DNA of 57,802 nucleotides, from positions 1 through 57,802 of the forward strand of contig CAJUSY010000002.1 in assembly GCA_910589545.1 (NCBI GenBank). The letters run 5' to 3'. The stretch is from Peptoniphilaceae bacterium (GTDB taxonomy: Bacteria > Bacillota > Clostridia > Tissierellales > Peptoniphilaceae). Positions 43,216 through 51,915 of this stretch are shown here, in pieces. The stretch's first letter is position 1; each line of letters starts with the position of its first letter. Both the position numbers and the translations under genes were made by a program. The notes beneath the pieces are model-generated. The model was not told where the DNA came from. It made no database searches and saw nothing but the letters and a program-made list of their open reading frames with translations.

Positions 43216-43340
43216 TAAAAAAACCTCCTAATAAAATATAGGAGAACTCAAAAATAACGCCCTGTTTTTTTATACTTGGAGCTCTCAAACAAGTCCTGAA
43301 AAAATTTCAGCTTTAACTAGGCAACAGTAATTTTATCAAA
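43214..43340 (-). promoter_or_regulatory. Candidate riboswitch-like leader of the ECF/radical SAM operon
   Basis: On the minus strand, outer pairing CTGTT/AACAG could close two hairpins, CTGAAA/TTTCAG and ACTTG/CAAGT, forming a three-way junction. Next, an expression-platform hairpin CTCCTA/TAGGAG (43244-43225) buries the Shine-Dalgarno AGGAGG and runs into T7. GAGAGCTC (43286-43279) in the second hairpin can pair with GAGTTCTC (43249-43242; one G-U), which would open that hairpin. The sequence does not match the preQ1-I, preQ1-II, THF, purine or T-box consensus I know. Confidence 0.55.
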
Positions 43341-43603
43341 TAATTAAACTCATTGCAAATTAGTTCGTTTCAAAAAATAGATTACAAATTTGATTGCTCA
43401 CTCAAACATAAAACTCAAACTTCTAATTCGCTCATCTGTCTACAAAAATTGGTAAATTCTGGCTTTCATAACTAAAATCGCGAACTCGCTATCGCTCAGA
43501 CAGCGCGATTTTCACGTTTCATTTCGCTTAGAATTTGCTTGTTTTCGTAAGCTAGATGTTCGAGGCAATATGCTTAACTTCTTCCCCACTAAAAAAACGC
43601 CTC
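43341..43603. other. Intergenic region between nnrE and the ECF operon leader
   Basis: No gene seen. It contains a nested palindrome (43450-43540) described separately and AT-rich sequence that presumably carries the promoter of the ECF operon. Confidence 0.6.
43450..43540. repeat. Nested palindrome, candidate REP/MITE-like element
   Basis: AAAATCGCG (43474-43482) faces CGCGATTTT (43504-43512), with an inner CGCT/AGCG pairing. The outer arms AAATTCT (43454-43460) and AGAATTT (43530-43536) also match. The GC-rich core in AT-rich DNA looks like a mobile palindromic unit. Confidence 0.5.
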
Positions 43604-43615
43604 TTACGAAGCGTT
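43591..43615 (-). terminator. Terminator of the gdpP-nnrE cluster
   Basis: Stem AACGC/GCGTT with partly paired interior, overlapping the nnrE stop codon, then seven T on the minus strand. Confidence 0.6.
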
Positions 43616-44248
43616 ATTTAATACATGTTTAATTGATTTTTCTGGTATACCTATGTTTTCCACGACAAATTCTCCGTCGTAATCTTCCAGCGACTTCTTC
43701 GGTAATTGCAATGTTACAAGAAGGTCAGCCTTGACAGCTACGTTGTGGATTTTGTTTTCGTCAGAATCCATTCCCGATGGCATATCCACGCTCACAACGA
43801 ATGCTTGTGTGTCGTTAATCATATCGATTACATCTTTGTAAATTCCTTCGATGTCTCTTTTGAGTCCCGTTCCAAAAATGCTGTCGACTATCAAATCATT
43901 TTCTGTTATGTCGAATTTCGTGTTTTCATCTACAAATTCGATGTCTACGTCTAATTTTTTCAAAATATCGTAGTTGATTTTAAAATCTGTGGATGCTTTT
44001 TCAAGCTTTCCAATAACATACACTTTCACATATTTGTTTGCGTTATAGATGTCACGCGCTACTGCTAGTCCATCTCCACCGTTGTTTCCAACAGATGAGA
44101 ATACGTACGCTTTGGCGAATTTTTTGTCCAAAATGTGTTTGGAAATTTGCGCTTTGGCATTTTCCATCAACACAATCGATGGAATTCCTATTTCATTAAT
44201 CGTGTAGTGGTCAATTTGTCTCATTTGTTCCGCTGTTACATAAATCAT
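43604..44248 (-). CDS. nnrE: NAD(P)H-hydrate epimerase (YjeF N-domain)
   Basis: 214 residues, a standalone YjeF_N domain. Hallmarks: early MRQIDHYTINEIGIPSIVLMENA, the nucleotide site SSVGNNGGDGLAVAR and VSVDMPSGMDSD. It interconverts R and S forms of hydrated NADH/NADPH for repair. The usual fused dehydratase domain (NnrD) is absent. It overlaps dnaI by 4 nt (ATGA). Confidence 0.93.
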   Translation of the reverse strand: MIYVTAEQMRQIDHYTINEIGIPSIVLMENAKAQISKHILDKKFAKAYVFSSVGNNGGDGLAVARDIYNANKYVKVYVIGKLEKASTDFKINYDILKKLDVDIEFVDENTKFDITENDLIVDSIFGTGLKRDIEGIYKDVIDMINDTQAFVVSVDMPSGMDSDENKIHNVAVKADLLVTLQLPKKSLEDYDGEFVVENIGIPEKSIKHVLNNAS

Positions 44249-45222
44249 AGCCCGTTTTTGAACCTCTCTTCTCTTATATCTCTTCCGAAAAATTGTATCG
44301 GTATGAATTCACCTTTTATTCTGGATGCAATTCTCTGATCGTATTGCGTTGTCAAATCATCAAGGTCGATATTTGTCGAAATTATCGTAGTTTTTTGGTT
44401 TTGAATTCTGTAATTTAAAAGGTCAAATAGTAAGCTGATGTTGGTTTCTGTGGAGTTTTCAGTTCCCAAATCGTCAATCATAAGACAGTCGCAGTTGTAG
44501 ATAATGTCTTCTACTTCTGGTTGTGGTATTTCGTTGAAATTTTGGTATCTGATTGAAAAAAGTTTTTTCAATAATTGCATCGCTGACATGTAAATCACAG
44601 AATATCCGTTTTCTATGATTTCTTTTGCCATGCACGACAACAAATATGTTTTACCAGTTCCGACTGGCCCGAACAATAACATCGATTTGTCGTTTTGGCT
44701 AAAATTTTGTGAGTAATATTTTAAGTTGTCGTAAATATTTTCCATCAGTTTTCTTTGAGATATGCCATGCGATTTGTCCACAGTTGTGTCAAACACATCA
44801 AAATCAAAGTTGTCGAAGTTTTGCTGTTTCATCTGTTCGTTCAGTAAACTTTTATCGCGTGCAATGTTGACCATGATGGTTTTCTTGCAAGGACACATTT
44901 TGCCGTTGTAAACTCCTGTGTCGTTGCACTTGTCGCAGTGATACTTTAATTGTAAGTAATCACTTGGATATCCACTCAAAATAAGCATCTTGGTCATTTT
45001 TTCTTCTGATGCAACAATTTGTTCTTCCAAGTTTTTCAGTTCATTTTGATCATTTTTGATGCTTTTTGTAAGATATTCGTATCCAAGTTTATTTCTGTGC
45101 ATGAGCAAATCCTCAAATCCCTGGATTTTTTGAAAAACTTCCTGATATCTCATGTCCAATTCTTTTTTGGATTGATTTCTGTAATCTTCCAATATTCTGT
45201 TGGCTTCTTTTGCGTAGCTCAT
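44245..45222 (-). CDS. dnaI: Primosomal helicase loader DnaI-like ATPase
   Basis: 325 residues. A zinc-binding segment (YHCDKCNDTGVYNGKMCPCKK, seen as CDKCNDTG and CPCKK) is followed by an AAA+ domain with Walker A GPVGTGKTYLL, Walker B CLMIDDLGTE and sensor ISTNIDLDDL. It loads the DnaB-type helicase at origins and restarts. It overlaps the dnaD gene by one nucleotide and belongs to the dnaB cluster. Confidence 0.92.
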   Translation of the reverse strand: MSYAKEANRILEDYRNQSKKELDMRYQEVFQKIQGFEDLLMHRNKLGYEYLTKSIKNDQNELKNLEEQIVASEEKMTKMLILSGYPSDYLQLKYHCDKCNDTGVYNGKMCPCKKTIMVNIARDKSLLNEQMKQQNFDNFDFDVFDTTVDKSHGISQRKLMENIYDNLKYYSQNFSQNDKSMLLFGPVGTGKTYLLSCMAKEIIENGYSVIYMSAMQLLKKLFSIRYQNFNEIPQPEVEDIIYNCDCLMIDDLGTENSTETNISLLFDLLNYRIQNQKTTIISTNIDLDDLTTQYDQRIASRIKGEFIPIQFFGRDIREERFKNGL

Positions 45223-45983
45223 TATTTTTTATCCTTTTGCTCTTTTGATTTCTTAATAAAATCGTTCAAAAATTTCGAGTTAATATTAGTAGCCTTATTT
45301 TCAATGTCATTAGTCTTAGGTCTGTAATAAGTTCTCTTTTTTGTTTTTCTTTGTTGCTTTTTGTTATTTTCTTCTTGCCATTGTTCCAAAGTCATAATGC
45401 CATCAAGTTTCCAATTTCTAAGAACTTGCAAAACATAATTGGTGTTGTTTTTCGTGTTCGGATTAGTTGTGCAGTAATGAAAAGCTGTCACCACTAATTC
45501 CGGTGTTTGGTGATATGTTGAGATGTGTTCCAAAATTCTTTCCATTTCTGACTTGGAAAGTTCCATGTCTCTGATGTCTTCAATATCTCTGAACATTTCC
45601 TTGATTTCTTGGCTGTTTTGTGGAATATAAGTTTTCTGACTTTCTTCTGGATCTGGATTGGTAATTCCAAGATACAATTGTCTTAAGCTCAAAAAAACCG
45701 TGTGATTAGTTTGAGTTTCGGCGTCTGTGTATCTTTTGATAATTCCTTCATCCAACCAATAATTCCAACATTCACCGACTTCGCTTTCCGTCAAATCCAA
45801 TGCCTTTGCGATTTTTTCATCTGTTATATCAACATTTGCTGCAGTATCCTTGGCAAGCTTGTAGCAATACAAATACACTTTTAGTTGATTTCCTGTGGCC
45901 ACTTGAAGATATTGATTTAAAAATATATTTTCAATAGGTGTTTCGCCCAAATCTATCTTAAATTTTTCTACACTATATTTCAT
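45222..45983 (-). CDS. dnaD: DnaD-domain replication initiation protein
   Basis: 253 residues. An N-terminal winged helix (NQYLQVATGNQLKVYLYCYK) and a C-terminal DnaD/DnaB2 helical domain (HISTYHQTPELVVTAFHYCTT, with the YxxxNW-like VLRNWKLDGI motif). It ends in a Lys-rich tail. It acts between DnaA and the helicase loader in primosome assembly. Followed by dnaI. Confidence 0.9.
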   Translation of the reverse strand: MKYSVEKFKIDLGETPIENIFLNQYLQVATGNQLKVYLYCYKLAKDTAANVDITDEKIAKALDLTESEVGECWNYWLDEGIIKRYTDAETQTNHTVFLSLRQLYLGITNPDPEESQKTYIPQNSQEIKEMFRDIEDIRDMELSKSEMERILEHISTYHQTPELVVTAFHYCTTNPNTKNNTNYVLQVLRNWKLDGIMTLEQWQEENNKKQQRKTKKRTYYRPKTNDIENKATNINSKFLNDFIKKSKEQKDKK

Positions 45984-45987
45984 AAAA

Positions 45988-46551
45988 TCACCTCATATTA
46001 TCAATCGCCATCGTAGTGTTCTTCGAAAAAATTGTCCCGTCCTTGACTTCAAAAAACTCATCGAATTCTTGGTCGTGAGTATCCAGTCTTTGATTTTCAA
46101 ACACTTCTTCGTACTCACAAAACTTTCTGAAACCGCATTTTTCGTAGCATTTTATCGCCCTTTTGTTAAAATTATTCACGTTCAAGAAAATCCTGTCCAA
46201 TCTGTAAACCGTAAATCCCATGTTAATCAAAGCCTTTATGGATTCCTCACCGTATGATTTGTCCATTTCATTTGGATCCAATACAATTCCCAAAAACGCA
46301 GTTCTTGTTAACTTATCGTATTGTTTAAATCCAACATATCCAACTAATTTTCGCGATTTATCCCTTACTGCAAAATACTTTTGCGTCTTCATTTCTCGTT
46401 TTTGGCGATACCACATTTTTATTTCAAAATCGTCCAAATCTGACAAGTTATAATCGATCAGTCTTTCGTCTGTGTGCTTTCCCCATTTTGCGATTTCAAA
46501 TGCATCGTTTAATTTAAAATCTTCTAACGTCAACCTTTCAGTAGTTATCAT
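45988..46551 (-). CDS. GNAT-family N-acetyltransferase (RimJ/RimL-like)
   Basis: 187 residues. GNAT features: TERLTLEDF at the N-terminus, YFAVRDKSRKLVGYVGF strand segment, SYGEESIKALINMGF acetyl-CoA loop and NKRAIKCYEKCGF. Such proteins acetylate ribosomal-protein N-termini, antibiotics or small amines. It lies between dnaB and dnaD, overlapping dnaB by 4 nt, so it is co-expressed with replication genes. The target is unknown. Confidence 0.9.
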   Translation of the reverse strand: MITTERLTLEDFKLNDAFEIAKWGKHTDERLIDYNLSDLDDFEIKMWYRQKREMKTQKYFAVRDKSRKLVGYVGFKQYDKLTRTAFLGIVLDPNEMDKSYGEESIKALINMGFTVYRLDRIFLNVNNFNKRAIKCYEKCGFRKFCEYEEVFENQRLDTHDQEFDEFFEVKDGTIFSKNTTMAIDNMR

Positions 46552-47885
46552 TTATCAAACGCTCCTACATCGGGCATTTGTTTGTCCAAATCCATAAACT
46601 TCGTGTGTTCCTTGTCGAATAACATATCCACAGTCCCCGTTGGACCGTTTCTGTGTTTTGCTACGATAATTTCTGCGATGTTCGGCTTGTCGGTTTCAGG
46701 ATCGTAATAATCATCACGATACAACATCAACACAACGTCCGCATCTTGTTCGATAGCCCCAGATTCACGAAGGTCACTCATGACTGGTCTGTGGTTAGGT
46801 CTTTGGTCTGGTGCACGCGACAATTGGCTCAGTGCTAAAATCGGACAGTTTAATTCCTTTGCCAAACCTTTGAGCCCTCTTGAAATCGTGGAGATTTCTT
46901 GTTGTCTGTTCTCATTTCTGGAATTGGTAGTCATAAGTTGCAAATAATCTATAATAACCAAATCCAATTCGCCACGCGCTTTTAATTTTCTACACTTGGA
47001 GCGAAGTTCATTCAATGAAATCGACGATGTATCATCGACATACATTTTGCTTTCTGCTAAAAGTTGTGATGCTTGTCCTAGATTCATCCACTCATTAACT
47101 CTACCAGACACAAGTTCTGACAAATTAATGTTGCTAAGCGCAGATAATAATCTCTGAGTCAATTGCATCTTACTCATTTCAAGAGAGAACACTGCAACGT
47201 GGTTTTCGATACTAGCCTTGTAAGCGATGTTAAGTGCAAGGGATGTTTTACCCATAGCAGGACGCGCTGCAAGTAAAATCAAATCCGAGTTTTGAAGCCC
47301 TGAAAGTTGCCTATCCAAATCAATCAACCCAGTAGTAACTCCTGTAAGTTTTCCTTGGTTTACACTCATTTCTCCAATTCTTTTAAGAGTTGGCTCCAAC
47401 ATTTCTTGGATTTTAACTAAATCCTGGTGATTTCTATTCTGACTGATTTTGAAAATATTGCTTTCGGCATATTCCAAAACCTCTCCAACGGTGTTATTGG
47501 CAATGGACATATCAATCACATCTTGTGACACGCGCATAAGATTTCTAATAATTGCCTTGCTTTTGATAATATCAGCGTAGTATTTTACATTGACAGCACT
47601 TCCCACAGCTTCTGAAATACTGATGAGCTCATCAATTCCGCCGATAATTTCGTACATATTATTGGATTTCAGCTTGTCTTCCAATGTAATATAATCCACA
47701 GGCTTTTTCTCATCGATTACTTGCAAAATCGCCTTGTAGATTTCCTGATATTTCGTAGAATAAAAATCCACCGGCTCCACGATTTCTGCCGCATCATCGA
47801 CAGCTCTCTCATCGAGTATCATCGCTCCGATTACACTTCGTTCAGCTTCCAAATCGCTTGGCATAATATTTTGTTGATTTTCCAT
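46548..47885 (-). CDS. dnaB: Replicative DNA helicase DnaB
   Basis: 445 residues. N-terminal domain with SVIGAMILDERAVDDA. RecA-like helicase domain with Walker A ARPAMGKTS, Walker B LVIIDYLQLM, and VMSDLRESGAIEQDADVV near the end, all diagnostic. Usual length. The main replication-fork helicase; it lies between rplI and the GNAT gene. Confidence 0.97.
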   Translation of the reverse strand: MENQQNIMPSDLEAERSVIGAMILDERAVDDAAEIVEPVDFYSTKYQEIYKAILQVIDEKKPVDYITLEDKLKSNNMYEIIGGIDELISISEAVGSAVNVKYYADIIKSKAIIRNLMRVSQDVIDMSIANNTVGEVLEYAESNIFKISQNRNHQDLVKIQEMLEPTLKRIGEMSVNQGKLTGVTTGLIDLDRQLSGLQNSDLILLAARPAMGKTSLALNIAYKASIENHVAVFSLEMSKMQLTQRLLSALSNINLSELVSGRVNEWMNLGQASQLLAESKMYVDDTSSISLNELRSKCRKLKARGELDLVIIDYLQLMTTNSRNENRQQEISTISRGLKGLAKELNCPILALSQLSRAPDQRPNHRPVMSDLRESGAIEQDADVVLMLYRDDYYDPETDKPNIAEIIVAKHRNGPTGTVDMLFDKEHTKFMDLDKQMPDVGAFDK

Positions 47886-47918
47886 TACCTCACCACCTTT
47901 CTTTTGTATATTTTAAAA

Positions 47919-48365
47919 TTATTCCTTGTCTACAATTACTTCCAAGTTAGCGTTAATATCTGGGTATACCTTAACTATAACGTTAAATGTTCCCAAAGAT
48001 TTGATGTTGTCTTTCATTTCGATTTTTTTCTTGTCAACATCCAAACCGTGTTGATCCTTCAAAGCTTTTTCGATATCCATTGAAGTAATTGAACCGAAAA
48101 GTCTGTCGCCTTCACCTGTTTTGGCGATGATTTTGACTTTTATATCTTCGATTTTTTCTTTTAATTCATTAGCGTTTTTGATGTTTTCTCTTTCAATCGC
48201 TCTTAATTCTGCTTGTTTTTCTTCCCAAATCTTGATATTTTCCTTTGTTGCTTGTACGGCTAATTTGTTAGGAAGTAGGAAGTTTCTCGCAAAACCAGTC
48301 TTGGCGTTAACCATTTCTCCAGCTTTTCCCAACTTATCTACATCACTAGTCAATATAACTTTCAT
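47919..48365 (-). CDS. rplI: 50S ribosomal protein L9
   Basis: 148 residues. N-terminal domain signature GKAGEMVNAKTGFARNFLLP with VILTSDVDKLG, a long connecting helix, and a C-terminal domain. It bridges ribosomal subunits. It overlaps the gdpP end by 20 nt, and the AGGAGG site lies within the gdpP coding sequence. Confidence 0.97.
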   Translation of the reverse strand: MKVILTSDVDKLGKAGEMVNAKTGFARNFLLPNKLAVQATKENIKIWEEKQAELRAIERENIKNANELKEKIEDIKVKIIAKTGEGDRLFGSITSMDIEKALKDQHGLDVDKKKIEMKDNIKSLGTFNVIVKVYPDINANLEVIVDKE

Positions 48366-50334
48366 CCGTATCCTCCTTCATATATTCGTCAATTGCTTGT
48401 TTTATCTTTTCTTCTGCTTCATCCATGCTGCATTCCAATTGGGCACCTGCACTTGTAAGGTGACCTCCACCTCCGACTTTTTCCAAAATCAATTGCACAG
48501 ATATTTTGCCCAGACTTCTCGCACTAACATGGATTTTATCCTTTATCTTCGCCAACACAAACGAAGCTTCCACACCCAAAATGTTAAGCAAATCGTCTGC
48601 CGATTGTGCCGCAACCAAGATGGATTCGTCCACTTCTTCTTCCAATCTTCCGATGGCAATATTATCTTTATACATTTTCGATGAAGCGATTACGTCAGAT
48701 TTTAGTTTGATAGTTCTCTCATCATCCTTGAATAGTTTCTTAACCCTGACACTATCCGCACCTTGTCTTTTCAAGATAGACGCCGCTTCAAAAGTTCTAA
48801 CACCTGTTTGATAGAAGAAATTCTTCGTATCCACAGTTATTCCTGCAAGTAATGCTTCTGCAACAATTTTTGGAATCTCTAGTTTTTCTGTCATATAAAA
48901 TAACACTTCTGTCACCATTTCAGATGCACTAGATGCGTAAGGTTCCAAATAAGTCAACGACGTTTCTTTAATATAATCAGAACTTCTTCTGTGGTGATCG
49001 ATGACCACGATATTTTTCGCAATATCCATAATTTCTTGGCATTCAACAGAGTTTCTTCTGTGATTATCGCAAATAATCACCAAACTATTGCTGTTGCAAT
49101 TTTCCTTAGCAAATGCATTCTTTACAAAATATTTCTTGTAATCAGGTTTTTCTTCAAGAACTGCATTATAAATATTTTCGATTTGAGGACCTACCTCATT
49201 CAAAATAATATAACATTCCTTGTGGTTAATCTTTGACGCTTCAAGCATTCCCAAACTAGATCCAATCGAGTCCATATCTGGATTTCTGTGACCCATAATA
49301 AACACATTAGAACTTTGAGTTATAAGTTTTTTCAATGCGTGCGACACAACTCTCGCCTTAACCTTGTTTCTTTTTTCAACAGCCTTGTTCTTGCCACCGA
49401 AATACTCAAGCTCTCCTGTGTCAACCACAGCTTGTGCTCCACCACGTCCAAGGGCAACATCCAAGCAAGTTCTGGATTTTTCGTGAATTTCGTACGGAGT
49501 ATCACCAATAATTGATGCACCAATACTCAAAGTAACAGGTACGTTATTAGTGTTTTTGATGTCATTAATCATATCCAACACAGAAAATTTTTGTTGCATA
49601 ATATTTTCAAGCTCGTGTTTTTCCATAACCATAACGAACTTGTCAGATTCGTATTTTCTAATAAATGCGTTGTGACCTCGCGCAAAATCTTGCAAAATAT
49701 TTTCCACATCTGAGAACACCCTCGTTCTCTCCTCTTCCTTGATGCTGTTACGCGCTTCGTCGTAATTGTCGATGAAAACATCCATCAAACAAAGCCTTTT
49801 TTCGTCCAAAAGAGTCACAACATCCATGAAAGCAGTGTTGTCGATACCGTAAAGCAAAGTCAAATCCTTGTCTTCGCTGTCTTTTATCGTCACAGGATAA
49901 AACCTGTAATATTTACCGTCAACTTGCGTTTCGTAATAATTCAAGTTGTCATTGTCGTCTTTTACAGTCTTCAAATCCAGAATTTTTTCGATTTCATTGT
50001 TAAAAATCTCAATCCCATCGTCACACAAATCCTTAAAATAAGTGTTAAACCAGCTGATTTTATTCTTATCGTTGATAATTAAAAGCGGAAAAGGAACCTT
50101 AAATACAGCGTTTTTAGTAATATCTGTAAACTCATTATTAAGATTAATAATCTTATCCTCAACCTTTTTGTTCTTATTGTTGATATAAGTGTATTCATTC
50201 ACTATCAAAAATGCCGAAGCAATAAAAGCCAAAGTCCCTATGATATTTTGAAAATAAAACAAAATCGCTGAAAGTATCACCAATAAAACCGCTTCAACAA
50301 TCAAATGCTTCAGTGAATATTTAAGCTCTTGCAT
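48346..50334 (-). CDS. gdpP: Cyclic-di-AMP phosphodiesterase GdpP
   Basis: 662 residues. Two N-terminal membrane helices (about 10-50), a PAS-like region, a degenerate GGDEF domain (~170-300), then a DHH domain (GHRNPDMDSIGSS, later VIDHHRR) and a DHHA1 domain with GGGGHLTSAG. It degrades c-di-AMP, tying turgor and wall homeostasis to growth. The usual order yybS-gdpP-rplI-dnaB is conserved here. Confidence 0.96.
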   Translation of the reverse strand: MQELKYSLKHLIVEAVLLVILSAILFYFQNIIGTLAFIASAFLIVNEYTYINNKNKKVEDKIINLNNEFTDITKNAVFKVPFPLLIINDKNKISWFNTYFKDLCDDGIEIFNNEIEKILDLKTVKDDNDNLNYYETQVDGKYYRFYPVTIKDSEDKDLTLLYGIDNTAFMDVVTLLDEKRLCLMDVFIDNYDEARNSIKEEERTRVFSDVENILQDFARGHNAFIRKYESDKFVMVMEKHELENIMQQKFSVLDMINDIKNTNNVPVTLSIGASIIGDTPYEIHEKSRTCLDVALGRGGAQAVVDTGELEYFGGKNKAVEKRNKVKARVVSHALKKLITQSSNVFIMGHRNPDMDSIGSSLGMLEASKINHKECYIILNEVGPQIENIYNAVLEEKPDYKKYFVKNAFAKENCNSNSLVIICDNHRRNSVECQEIMDIAKNIVVIDHHRRSSDYIKETSLTYLEPYASSASEMVTEVLFYMTEKLEIPKIVAEALLAGITVDTKNFFYQTGVRTFEAASILKRQGADSVRVKKLFKDDERTIKLKSDVIASSKMYKDNIAIGRLEEEVDESILVAAQSADDLLNILGVEASFVLAKIKDKIHVSARSLGKISVQLILEKVGGGGHLTSAGAQLECSMDEAEEKIKQAIDEYMKEDTDESYID

Positions 50335-51190
50335 CTTTTTCCTTCTTTCTCAGATCTTTAAAGCTATTCAAAGCTCCTAAGCCTGCCAAAATATAAATAA
50401 ATGGTCGAATTGCAACTAAAATCACAACAGTCAACACCTTAAAAGGAGTTGTCAATGATTTCAAATATGAAAACATCAATGCAATTCCGCCTAATAAGTA
50501 CGTATAAATTCCGAATATCGACAAATTATACATCAAATAATTTCCCAAATCTTTATTCACAAAATAAATTATCCCCGAAATCAACAACAACCCAGCGATA
50601 ACAATTGTGAATTTCATGTCTATCCTGAAATCGTGAAACTCATGTCCCTTTGATTTTTGTGGAATACACACATTCAAAACACTTGAATAAAAAGCGATAA
50701 TTCCCAAAATCGCATACACAGCTCTTACAATAAGCTTGGATGATTGTTCAAACATAATTTTAATAGACTTCATCAATTCATCGTCCATCTTCAAAGAACT
50801 CAAAACCTTCATGAAATCATTCAACTTGTGACTTATCACATCAGCAATAGACATATCGGCATTGAATTTCAAAAGCATATTAGTCAGCAAAACAAACATG
50901 CAAATTCCAACAAAACTAATAGCTATAGTTTGTTTGTCGTCAAATCCAGACCTTAGCAAATTCAAAATCGAATAGAACACCAAAATTATGTACAATCCGA
51001 CGGGAATCGCAATCAAAGGAGTCGACACAACCATGCTCAACACAAAAAATATACCGAAAGATATCAGAGCGAGTCTGTTGTCTTTATCCAATCCTAACTT
51101 AATAAAATAAGAAGGCAACACAATAAATCCAAATGGAAACAAAAACAAGCTCACAACATAAATCATCAGAGCTTTTAATGAAATTTTCAT
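50321..51190 (-). CDS. yybS: YybS-like membrane protein (DUF2232)
   Basis: 289 residues, seven or eight predicted helices (for example LPSYFIKLGLDKDNRLALIS between the first two). Its position upstream of gdpP and overlapping it by 14 nt identifies it as the YybS/DUF2232 family, which is co-conserved with gdpP and rplI. The function is unknown; an ECF-like or regulatory partner of GdpP has been proposed for the family. Confidence 0.88.
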   Translation of the reverse strand: MKISLKALMIYVVSLFLFPFGFIVLPSYFIKLGLDKDNRLALISFGIFFVLSMVVSTPLIAIPVGLYIILVFYSILNLLRSGFDDKQTIAISFVGICMFVLLTNMLLKFNADMSIADVISHKLNDFMKVLSSLKMDDELMKSIKIMFEQSSKLIVRAVYAILGIIAFYSSVLNVCIPQKSKGHEFHDFRIDMKFTIVIAGLLLISGIIYFVNKDLGNYLMYNLSIFGIYTYLLGGIALMFSYLKSLTTPFKVLTVVILVAIRPFIYILAGLGALNSFKDLRKKEKDARA

Positions 51191-51289
51191 TAAAGATTTA
51201 TAATCAATCGTATTAATAATCCCACCTCCGTTATCATATTATTATATCATAAAATATATCCGAAATTCATGTCCGACAACTCCCATAAA

Positions 51290-51832
51290 TCACGAAACTA
51301 TCCTAATCTTTGAAGAAATAGAACATTTTTCACCACATTTCAAACCAAACTTTTTGTGATGTGATTCTCCACTCAAATCTGCCACATAATACGAAGATTT
51401 GCCTTCAACAAAATCGCTCACAGATTCTAATTTGCACCCCGAAATTTCACTCACAATATTTGTATCTTCCAAATCATTCTTCCAATCAATCACAACAGCA
51501 GGATTCATCTTGATTGTGTGGTTGGAATTGTTAATAACATTTACATTCACACTCACAAAATCTTGTGTTAATTGGTACACAACAAAACTTTCGATACCAT
51601 CACTCACACACCTAAGCACACACATATCCTCAGACTTACTTACCACATCGTATTCTTCATTTACGAAAAGACCATCAGTCGGATAACGAAAAGTCTTGTC
51701 CACACCGTAATTTGGAATGCAAATTTTCAAATCATCAATAATATTCTCATCATCTATCCTAAAATATTCGATTCTCGCACCAACACTGTTGATGCAAATC
51801 TCCATGTTTTTAATCGCATACAAAATTTTCAT
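51290..51832 (-). CDS. Uncharacterised beta-rich protein
   Basis: 180 residues with many alternating strands (DVVSKSEDMCVLRCVSD, FVSVNVNVINNSNHTIKMNP). The pattern recalls the carbohydrate-mutarotase-type beta sandwich, but I see no catalytic motif. No signal peptide or membrane segment. AGGAAGTG ribosome site. It lies between yybS and the CWB2 genes without close linkage. Confidence 0.6.
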   Translation of the reverse strand: MKILYAIKNMEICINSVGARIEYFRIDDENIIDDLKICIPNYGVDKTFRYPTDGLFVNEEYDVVSKSEDMCVLRCVSDGIESFVVYQLTQDFVSVNVNVINNSNHTIKMNPAVVIDWKNDLEDTNIVSEISGCKLESVSDFVEGKSSYYVADLSGESHHKKFGLKCGEKCSISSKIRIVS

Positions 51833-51880
51833 TTAATCACTTCCTGTTATATATATACCCAAATGAGTTTAGTTTGCAAT

Positions 51881-51912
51881 TAAAAAATGCCCCGTCAATG
51901 ACGAAGCATTTT
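51881..51912 (-). terminator. Terminator of the first CWB2 gene
   Basis: AAAATGC/GCATTTT with an inner CGTCA/TGACG pair, then T run on the minus strand. Confidence 0.8.
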
Positions 51913-51915
51913 ATG

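Noticed and set aside
43214..43340. preQ1-I, preQ1-II, THF, purine or T-box riboswitch in the ECF leader
   Set aside because: The A-rich tail after the second hairpin recalls preQ1-I, but the loop cannot make the required pseudoknot, and no T-box core or other consensus is present; kept only as an unassigned candidate.
48121..48684. 187-codon plus-strand frame opposite rplI/gdpP
   Set aside because: Antisense shadow of two clear core genes; composition is low in charged residues and there is no plausible start site.
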